Shown here in pieces: positions 1 to 5,484 of a DNA stretch of 14,336 nt (its first letter is position 1; every line of letters starts with the position of its first letter). A program made the translations under genes and the position numbers. The stretch spans positions 1-14,336 of the forward strand of contig CANBTO010000065.1 in the NCBI GenBank assembly GCA_947372405.1. The letters run 5' to 3'. This stretch comes from Verrucomicrobiaceae bacterium. GTDB lineage: Bacteria > Verrucomicrobiota > Verrucomicrobiae > Verrucomicrobiales > Akkermansiaceae. The notes under the pieces were generated by a model. The model saw nothing but the letters and a program-made list of their open reading frames with translations, was not told the origin of the DNA and did not search any database.

Positions 1-323
1 ATGTTTTGCGTCGCAATCAGAAACCCCTCAAAACGCCCGGTCTGCTCCCACTGCGCGAGGATTCGATGGACGGAATTCGGTTCCGCCGCCTTTGCCTGAA
101 TCCTCATCGCGTCAATGTGCTCCCAGACCCGGTCCGGATCATTCGCCAGTCCTTCCGCGCTCAATTCAGTGGTGATGCCTGAATCTGCGGCATAGATTCC
201 CCCGGAGCCCCGGTAGGTCGGCATTCCACTCTCCGCCGAAACCCCGGCCCCCGTGATCACCAGTAGCCGACGGGCATGGCACAGAGCGTTTGTGCATCGA
301 GTAAATTCTTCCATGGCAGGCAT
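1..323 (-). CDS. Sir2-family NAD-dependent protein deacylase (sirtuin), N-terminal part, runs off left edge
   Basis: The first 107 residues of a sirtuin are readable; the rest lies beyond base 1. Sirtuins use NAD+ to remove acyl groups from lysines. Residues 24-38 carry the nucleotide-binding signature GAGVSAESGMPTYRG. A glycine-rich GSGGIY segment follows at 39-44, and the visible part ends in TQN (105-107), the start of the family's TQN-I-D motif. The spacing fits a bacterial sirtuin of about 240 residues. TYRG replaces the more usual TFRG, as in an atypical bacterial subgroup. I chose ATG at 323; ATG at 314 and GTG at 347 are in frame, the last about 13 bases after GGAGG, and the frame is open back to a TAA at 381-383. 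The gene diverges from the FtsA-like gene. Family assignment is secure; substrate is unknown. Confidence 0.85.
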   Translation of the reverse strand, partial: MPAMEEFTRCTNALCHARRLLVITGAGVSAESGMPTYRGSGGIYAADSGITTELSAEGLANDPDRVWEHIDAMRIQAKAAEPNSVHRILAQWEQTGRFEGFLIATQN

Positions 324-506
324 CGTCCATGGATTCTTGGTGGGCACTTGTCCAGAGTCTCCTCCGCACGCACGATCTTTTTAAGAGCCAGGCTTCCCAA
401 TGCCACCAGCTTTCGTCTTGTCCGCCAGCGGATACGTCATTGAAATCATGAACAACTTGGCCTTTTGAATCGTTCCGTTTGAATCACCCTAAACGATAAC
501 AAACCC
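324..506. promoter_or_regulatory. Divergent intergenic region between sirtuin and FtsA-like genes
   Basis: This gap must hold the promoters of two divergent genes. I see no convincing -35/-10 pair. The octamer TTTGAATC occurs twice in direct orientation at 464-471 and 478-485, with a looser copy (TTGAAATC) at 440-447. This could be a regulator site or chance. The plus-strand gene has no Shine-Dalgarno-like run before its ATG. Confidence 0.25.
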
Positions 507-1691
507 ATGAATCCATACGCGCCCCCGGCATCCTTTCTCCAGCCTCCCACTTTTGGCGGAAGAGGGAAAATCAACGTCGGGATCGAGATCGGCACGTCGA
601 CAATTTGTGTTGCGGTGGGTGAGAGGAAATCCAGCGGCATGCTGATCATGATGGGCGTGGCCATGGTTCCTTCCCGCGGAGTGGAAAAGGGCCGCATTGT
701 GGACCTGGAGCAGGCGAGAGAATGTTTACGTATGGCGTTGAAGGCCGCGAAGTACGAGTCCGATGTGATGATCAGAGAGGTTTATCTTGCCGTCACAGGT
801 GCGTCCGTTGCCAGTTGCAATCGCACTGTAGGCATCGATATGCCAGGGAACCGGAACCGCATCAAGGAACGGGATCGCAAGGCGGTGGAGAAAAGCGCCC
901 GTGATCTGGACATTCCGGATCAGAACGCATTCATACATCACTTTCTCCAATCGTATCGCATCGATGGGGTGGAGTCACATGCGAATCCCGTAGGCATGGA
1001 CTGCCAGCGACTGGAGGCCTGTTTTCACGTGGTGCAGGGTGCAAAGGAATCCATTCAGGATTTCATCGATTGTGTGACGGAGCGGAGAATCAAGGTAATA
1101 GACGTGGTGTTCAGTCCATTCGCAGCCGCCAATATCGTGCTGGATGAAGACCAGAAGGGAAAGGGCGCGCTGCTGATCGACCTGGGCGCAGGGACGACGG
1201 AATATGTGATGTATCGCGATGGCGTCGTGCATCAGAGCGGCGTGCTGGCGCTCGGCGGCAATCATATCAGCAATGATATTTCCATCTACTACGGCATTTC
1301 ATTCACGGAAGCGGAAAGACTGAAAATTGAAGAGGGCAGCGCCTGGCCGGGGTTGCAACGGACCGAAAGGAAGGTCATTGCTGAGCCCCATCCACTGATC
1401 GCAAGCGGCAAGGTTGATAGGCAAAAACTCAATGAAATCATCCACGCCCGGATCAGGGAGACTTTGGAGATTCTGAAGAGAAAGCTGGACGCCGAACCCC
1501 GAATCAATGACCTGCGCGCCGGAATTCTTCTAACTGGAGGTGCCAGCCTGATGCCGGGGATCGCCCGACTGACCGAAGAAGTCTTTGGATCGTCTGTGCA
1601 TTTGACCCTTGGGTCCACGATTGATGGATTCGAGGAGAAATTTCAGAACCCACGTTACACCTGTGCTCTGGGTTTGCTGGGGTGGGGGTGA
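507..1691 (+). CDS. ftsA: FtsA-like cell-division ATPase (actin fold), orphan copy
   Basis: This 394-residue protein matches FtsA, the actin-like ATPase that tethers FtsZ to the membrane at the division site. Visible motifs in order: phosphate-1 motif GIEIGTSTICVAV (25-37); the FtsA-specific 1C region at about 85-195; phosphate-2 motif LLIDLGAGTTEYVMY (222-236) followed by GGNHISNDI (250-258); and the adenosine motif GILLTGGASLMPG (339-351). About 20 proline- and glycine-rich residues precede the core. The protein ends at LGLLGWG, the end of the ATPase fold, so the C-terminal linker and amphipathic membrane-targeting helix of classical FtsA are not seen. It is not beside ftsQ or ftsZ but between a sirtuin and a phosphoesterase gene, so it may be a paralogue. 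PilM and MreB are less likely because the 1C-type insertion and the order of motifs are those of FtsA. Confidence 0.85.
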   Translation: MNPYAPPASFLQPPTFGGRGKINVGIEIGTSTICVAVGERKSSGMLIMMGVAMVPSRGVEKGRIVDLEQARECLRMALKAAKYESDVMIREVYLAVTGASVASCNRTVGIDMPGNRNRIKERDRKAVEKSARDLDIPDQNAFIHHFLQSYRIDGVESHANPVGMDCQRLEACFHVVQGAKESIQDFIDCVTERRIKVIDVVFSPFAAANIVLDEDQKGKGALLIDLGAGTTEYVMYRDGVVHQSGVLALGGNHISNDISIYYGISFTEAERLKIEEGSAWPGLQRTERKVIAEPHPLIASGKVDRQKLNEIIHARIRETLEILKRKLDAEPRINDLRAGILLTGGASLMPGIARLTEEVFGSSVHLTLGSTIDGFEEKFQNPRYTCALGLLGWG

Positions 1692-1729
1692 CTTTAAACA
1701 TCTCTCGCTACGCTTCTAGCAGCGCGAAG

Positions 1730-2551
1730 TCAGGCACCCAGAAGCAGGACGACCCGCGAGTCCACATTGAGCACCTGCATGCCGTGCGGCAATTCCGCGA
1801 GCGGCGCCGGCCAGTGTTTGTGCCCGCACACCAACAATGGGGACGCGGTGCCTGATTCCACACAGGTCTTCTCCCATGTCTCAAACGTTTCGCGCAGCGT
1901 CCGGCTGCCTGCAAAGGGAGGACAGGCCGGTCCTTCGTGGGTGATGACGATCACGGGTTGTTGAACCAAGACATCCTCCAGCACGCGCAGGAAGTTCTGC
2001 TCCGTTTTGCGATTGACCTTCGCGGGATCGCCGATGATCCCGCTGACACCGCCGATGCGCAGGCCGTCCAATTCCACGAAGCCGCCATCGAGAAGATGCG
2101 AGTTCGTCTGCGGAGCCTCACTAACAAGTGAATGGGGATCGAGGTCATCGTGATTGCCGAGAACTCCTGCCACCCAGCGAAAGCGATCTCGGAGTGCCTG
2201 CCAGACCTCCGAGACATCTCCGATTCCGCCACGGCGCTTCAGTTCCGGAACCGCGAAAAAGTCACCCGCCAGCAACACTCCCAGCCGATCCAGACGCGGA
2301 ATTTTTCCTGCGTCCGACAACTCCGCCAAGTGCTCCGCCACCACCTCTCCGAGCAGCCGCCCCGGCCCAGCCTTTCCTCGTTCACGCCCTTGCAAATCTG
2401 CCATCGCGACGAGCCCTGAGATACCAGTCGGCAAACCAGAAACCGTTCCCAGCAGAATGGAAAGTGATTCCCTAACGAGCTGCCGCTTGCCATCCACGTT
2501 CAGATAGGAAACGCGGCCGAGTGGTTTGTCGCGAATGCCAGTGATTTTCAT
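1730..2551 (-). CDS. Calcineurin-like metallophosphoesterase
   Basis: A 273-residue protein with the metal-binding signatures of the calcineurin-like phosphoesterase fold: MADLQG (50-55), LAGDFF (94-99), LGNHDD (131-136), ITHEGP (203-208) and CGHKHW (242-247). It should use two metal ions to hydrolyse a phosphoester; the substrate cannot be read from the sequence. The first motif is DLQ rather than the canonical DxH, so one histidine ligand is replaced by glutamine. No signal peptide or membrane segment is seen, so it is probably cytoplasmic. It converges on the FtsA-like gene with 38 bases between stops and no obvious terminator hairpin. Its ATG overlaps (ATGA) the stop of a decayed reading frame upstream, suggesting it was once the second gene of a pair. 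Confidence 0.8.
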   Translation of the reverse strand: MKITGIRDKPLGRVSYLNVDGKRQLVRESLSILLGTVSGLPTGISGLVAMADLQGRERGKAGPGRLLGEVVAEHLAELSDAGKIPRLDRLGVLLAGDFFAVPELKRRGGIGDVSEVWQALRDRFRWVAGVLGNHDDLDPHSLVSEAPQTNSHLLDGGFVELDGLRIGGVSGIIGDPAKVNRKTEQNFLRVLEDVLVQQPVIVITHEGPACPPFAGSRTLRETFETWEKTCVESGTASPLLVCGHKHWPAPLAELPHGMQVLNVDSRVVLLLGA

Positions 2552-2732
2552 GAGGGAATATTATGCCGGATGATCCTACGCAGGCGCACGTCGTCAGCTT
2601 CCAGGCACTTGAGGAAAAACAGGAGCGGACTGAGCCCGCGCCGTTCGATTTCGTATGGATTCGGCGGACTTTCTCAAAGTCGTAGCCTGAGTTGGTGGGC
2701 TTGCCCTGTGTGGACCTAAAATAAAGGCAATT
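2548..2732 (-). pseudogene. Decayed C-terminal end of an unidentified gene upstream of the phosphoesterase
   Basis: The 270-base gap between the phosphoesterase and the kinase-TIR gene has no intact gene, but two minus-strand stretches read like protein. From 2673 to 2548 a 41-codon frame includes ERRGLSPLLFFLKCLEADDV and stops with TGA at 2550-2548, overlapping the phosphoesterase ATG. From 2732 a different frame reads CLYFRSTQGKPTNSGYDFEK before losing sense near 2675-2660. The simplest reading is one gene tail carrying a frameshift. A third open frame covers 2809-2594 but loses protein-like character after about 2730. I do not recognise the family. The remaining 2733-2821 is AT-richer and holds nothing clear. 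Confidence 0.35.
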
Positions 2733-2821
2733 TTATCCCCACGACACTCATAGTAGTTAAAAGAACGGACCGCATTACTTGCAACTAACCAGGAAGGCCC
2801 GTAAGGCATAAAACAGGGAGG

Positions 2822-4132
2822 TTACTTCGGTCTCCATCTCAGGGCGTCAAACATCTCGTTCACGATTTCGACAATCTTGCTGTGGTAGTCCGCACGGGAT
2901 CTTTCGCCGATTCCCAATAACGGCATATTCTTTGTGTCTCCCGCGAATTGGAGAGCATCCAATGATCCGCCATCGGGTAGAGCAACTCCAGTAGAGTAAA
3001 GAAGTATTGGCACCAGAACCGTCCCGCGACTCTTGGCGTAGTTTAGTAGACGAGGCAATTCCTTGTTCTGAATGAAATCGGACTTCATAAAGTTAATATC
3101 TATCAATAGAACAGCAGCAATTGCGGTTTCCAACTTGGCATCTATAGAATCAAACCACGAATCGCCTAGTTTAATTTCTGTGTCGCACCAAGCCTGCACC
3201 TGAGATCTGCCGTGATCATTGTGGAGTTTGATTTGATCAACGAAGTTCTTGCATACATCGGCATGCTCGTGGGCATAGCAGACGAAGATGGTGTTCCCTT
3301 TCAACCGCTGACGAATCATGTTTTTGAGGTTGGCGGTGAGGACATCGGGCCGTTCCCTGTGTTTGATGAGGAATCTTGCCGCAGGGATACAGGCGGCGCG
3401 ATCATAGTCCTCTTCCGTCGGAGGAAGAACTGTGTGGAACAGCACTTGGCAGCAGGTTCGCTGGTCTATTCGATTGAATATCGTCTCCACCAATCTGACG
3501 CCTGCGGACGTGTCACCGTGGAGGCAAAGATCAACCACAGCGAGGGCCGGATGATTTTCGTTCACAAGCCTGAGTGCATTCTCTGCGTTGTCCACAGGGC
3601 CGATGACCGAATAGCCAGCCACCTCGAGTATTTTCCTGTAGAATAGACCGTCGTGGATATCATCCTCCACGAGGAGTACAGAGGGGCCGTTCCCGCTGAC
3701 TTTGGCTACCACGCAGCGTTTGACGAATGGAAATTTCACTTCCCACCGAGTGCCCCCTTCCGGGCGGTCGGGCCCGCTAAGGATGCCAGAAAGTTGATCC
3801 GTGAGTTCCTGGACCAATCCGAGGCCCTTATCCTTTTGGTCATAGAGCTTTGCCTTTTCCTCAGCTCTAATGCCTTTTCCGCTGTCCTCCACCGTCAAGG
3901 TGACATGTTCGTTGTCCTGCCGGAGGCTGCAATTCACAGTTAATGCATTGCCTAGTGAAGAGTCGCAATTTGCGTGGGTCAGGGCATTAGCGAGCAGTTC
4001 TGTCAGAATGAGAGCGCATGCCTGTAGCCGATCCAGGTCCAATTGAATGTCGGTATATTCCGACTCCAAGTTGACCTCGGAGGAAGCTTGGCCCAGATAC
4101 ACTTCTTGAACCACTCGGGTCACTTGCTTCAA
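2822..4132 (-). CDS. Histidine-kinase-type ATPase + receiver + TIR domain fusion protein
   Basis: Three domains are visible in 436 residues. Residues 1-137 are the second half of a HisKA_2/HWE-like kinase: N box ELLANALTHA (45-54), G1 box DSGKGI (83-88) and G2 box KGLGLV (102-107). Residues 150-275 are a response-regulator receiver with acidic pair ED D (156-158), phosphoacceptor D201 in VVDL, T234 and K257. Residues 279-400 are a TIR domain: IFVCYAHEHAD (282-292), GDSWFDSI (323-330), and FMKSDFIQNKELP, where E358 is the likely NADase glutamate. The start is TTG at 4132, overlapping the TGA of the preceding ORF. The part of a HisKA_2 domain that should carry the phosphorylated histidine is absent. 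In the frame upstream of TTG, 19 further codons back to a TAG at 4192-4190 still read like HisKA_2 (YRATESFQTIDY), which points to a frameshift or deletion. If functional, phosphorylation of the receiver could gate the TIR activity; that is inference. Confidence 0.85.
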   Translation of the reverse strand: MKQVTRVVQEVYLGQASSEVNLESEYTDIQLDLDRLQACALILTELLANALTHANCDSSLGNALTVNCSLRQDNEHVTLTVEDSGKGIRAEEKAKLYDQKDKGLGLVQELTDQLSGILSGPDRPEGGTRWEVKFPFVKRCVVAKVSGNGPSVLLVEDDIHDGLFYRKILEVAGYSVIGPVDNAENALRLVNENHPALAVVDLCLHGDTSAGVRLVETIFNRIDQRTCCQVLFHTVLPPTEEDYDRAACIPAARFLIKHRERPDVLTANLKNMIRQRLKGNTIFVCYAHEHADVCKNFVDQIKLHNDHGRSQVQAWCDTEIKLGDSWFDSIDAKLETAIAAVLLIDINFMKSDFIQNKELPRLLNYAKSRGTVLVPILLYSTGVALPDGGSLDALQFAGDTKNMPLLGIGERSRADYHSKIVEIVNEMFDALRWRPK

Positions 4133-4554
4133 ATAATCAATGGTTTGAAATGACTCAGTAGCGCGGTAAGGTGATCTGGAATTTGCCGACTATGAAAGCT
4201 TACCTCCCTCAAATTTTGCAGGCCAGGATAATCCAACTTCCCGGGATTCGTCTGCTCCATACACCAAGAAGTAATGCTTCCTCCCGCACTCTTGCTTATG
4301 TCCTTCACAACCTCTCGCCGACGGTCGTCGTTTGGATTGAAATCTGCGTAAAGCGCCATTCGCTCCGGATATTCTTGGTCCACAAGGAAGAGAGCGCAGT
4401 TCTGCACCTGAAAGATTCCTGCCAATTGCTTGAGTGCCTCCCGGAGCGTTTCCTCCGCCCCGTCTTGGGATTTCAGCAGGCCTTCCAGAAGGCCGATTCG
4501 CAATTCAGTGATTCTCCCTGGTAGGCTTGTGTGGCGTGTCGCTGACTTAGACAT
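4129..4554 (-). CDS. GAF-domain ORF, probable N-terminal half of a broken sensor kinase
   Basis: This 141-residue ORF begins with a helical segment (about 15-48, ELRIGLLEGLLKSQDGAEET) and runs into a GAF-like sensor fold: LAGIFQVQNCALFLVD (44-59), then EVVKDISKSAGGSITSWCME (81-100). A GAF domain would normally continue for about 50-60 residues beyond residue 118, followed by a dimerisation helix with the phosphorylated histidine; neither is present. The ORF ends in TGA overlapping the TTG start of the kinase-receiver-TIR ORF in the -1 frame. It may be the N-terminal half of a GAF-HisKA_2-HATPase-REC-TIR sensor damaged by an internal deletion, or a separate coupled subunit. Its start overlaps the end of the zinc-ribbon TIR gene by eight bases, so all three ORFs are probably co-transcribed. 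Confidence 0.65.
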   Translation of the reverse strand: MSKSATRHTSLPGRITELRIGLLEGLLKSQDGAEETLREALKQLAGIFQVQNCALFLVDQEYPERMALYADFNPNDDRRREVVKDISKSAGGSITSWCMEQTNPGKLDYPGLQNLREVSFHSRQIPDHLTALLSHFKPLII

Positions 4555-5107
4555 AAGTTTCCGTGAGTGTGCAAGCGGAATCTTCGGAATGAGATCCGAA
4601 TCGCATCAAGATAAAATAGGGTTCGTCGCCCTCGCACCACGACTTCCAGTCCAGCAAGTCGAGCCACAGGTTGTGGCAGATTTTCACACGCATTTGCACC
4701 TCCTGCTCGCTTTCGACGAGGATGGTCTGGATGTTGCCCCCCCTCACTCCGATGGCGATCGCATCGCGGCAGACGCCGGGATCGCGGGTGGAATGTTGCG
4801 GGAGGAAGGAGACGAACTTATCGCTGCGCGTGATGCCCTCCGTGATGGAACGCCGCCAGTCGTTGCCGGCCTTGATCTCGGCATTATCGAACCAGACATC
4901 GTGTCCGCGACTTGTGAGATCTGCTTTGATGCTGCGGATGAGTTTCTCATTCGCGTCGTGGCCGTAACTGAGGAAGATGCGGAGCAGGACGAACGATTTC
5001 TCCCCGGCGAACTCGTGGCCGCAGTTTTCGCAGAGGTTCACGCCACGCTTCTTGCTGAAGATGACGTTCGCCGAAGAGCATTCGGGGCAATGGATTTCAG
5101 ATGGCAT
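4547..5107 (-). CDS. Zinc-ribbon + TIR domain protein
   Basis: A 186-residue protein with an N-terminal zinc ribbon (C7, C10, C26, C29 as CPEC and CENC) and then a TIR domain from about residue 42: RIFLSYGHDANEKLI (43-57), RGHDVWFDNAEIKAGNDWRR (67-86) and QHSTRDPGVC (104-113). In this bacterial TIR group I expect CLDEI after RDPGV; here it is CRDAI, so the likely catalytic glutamate is alanine at 116 and NADase activity is doubtful. After the conserved LWLDLLDW (147-154) the remaining 32 residues do not resemble the usual continuation, so the C-terminus may be truncated. It is the first gene of its operon, with an SD-like GGAAGG about five bases before the ATG. A scaffold or sensor role for the downstream TIR fusion is possible. 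Confidence 0.85.
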   Translation of the reverse strand: MPSEIHCPECSSANVIFSKKRGVNLCENCGHEFAGEKSFVLLRIFLSYGHDANEKLIRSIKADLTSRGHDVWFDNAEIKAGNDWRRSITEGITRSDKFVSFLPQHSTRDPGVCRDAIAIGVRGGNIQTILVESEQEVQMRVKICHNLWLDLLDWKSWCEGDEPYFILMRFGSHSEDSACTLTETYV

Positions 5108-5111
5108 GAGA

Positions 5112-5117
5112 CCTTCC
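5112..5117 (-). promoter_or_regulatory. Shine-Dalgarno site of the zinc-ribbon TIR gene
   Basis: On the minus strand GGAAGG lies about five bases before the ATG at 5107. It fixes that start and contrasts with the absence of such sites before the GC-rich plus-strand genes. Confidence 0.6.
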
Positions 5118-5305
5118 CGTGGTTATTCCGAATCGGAACTAACATCCTCCGGCGGTTGTGGCGAGGAGTATCGTGCGGGACACTAAAAGTTTCGAGCAAT
5201 CAGGCCCATGTTCCGCTGTCATTGGAAATCTAGGGCCGAGATTCGTGTGGCTCCACCACCGCGCGTGATGGAATCCCGATGCGCTGGCAGCGGGACGCAC
5301 CAGAG

Positions 5306-5337
5306 AAGGTCTGGAGCAGAATGCTCCAGCCACCCTT
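5306..5337. repeat. Inverted repeat (hairpin) in the TIR / Dop-like divergent region
   Basis: CTGGAGCA at 5311-5318 and its exact complement TGCTCCAG at 5322-5329 are separated by three bases. AAGG at 5306-5309 and CCTT at 5334-5337 extend the pairing around a small asymmetric bulge. No T-run follows, so it is not a typical intrinsic terminator. It could be a REP-type intergenic element or an operator. Confidence 0.55.
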
Positions 5338-5484
5338 CCACCCGGCGAGGCATCGTCCATCTATCAGGCCGTTGCCCGGGAAACCCATGGACCGCAGCCC
5401 TTCGAAACGACGTGCGGAAAACCAGCCGCTGCGGATGGTTTCCCGTATCCGATGGCCCTATGTTGCCAGCCGTAGATCACAGTC

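Larger units (their letters stand above)
5108..5484. other. 377-base divergent intergenic region, no gene supported
   Basis: This lies between the divergent zinc-ribbon TIR gene and the Dop/PafA-like gene. Several open frames cross it on both strands, but all are arginine-, serine-, proline- or cysteine-rich and resemble no protein. I looked here for a Pup-like gene (short, acidic, ending in Gly-Gly-Gln or Gly-Gly-Glu) and found none. The frame of the Dop-like gene is closed by a TAG at 5473, so that protein cannot start further upstream. The region holds the hairpin at 5306-5337 and presumably both promoters. Confidence 0.6.

Noticed and set aside
1692..1729. Bidirectional terminator between the convergent FtsA-like and phosphoesterase genes
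   Set aside because: Only four-base stems can be drawn and there is no T-run on either strand.
4125..4140. Programmed -1 frameshift joining the GAF and kinase ORFs
   Set aside because: No slippery heptamer of the X-XXY-YYZ type is present at the overlap, and the expected histidine region would still be missing.
4430..5233. Long plus-strand open frame opposite the zinc-ribbon TIR gene (267 codons)
   Set aside because: The minus strand encodes clear zinc-ribbon and TIR motifs here; the plus frame has no recognisable domain and is a shadow.
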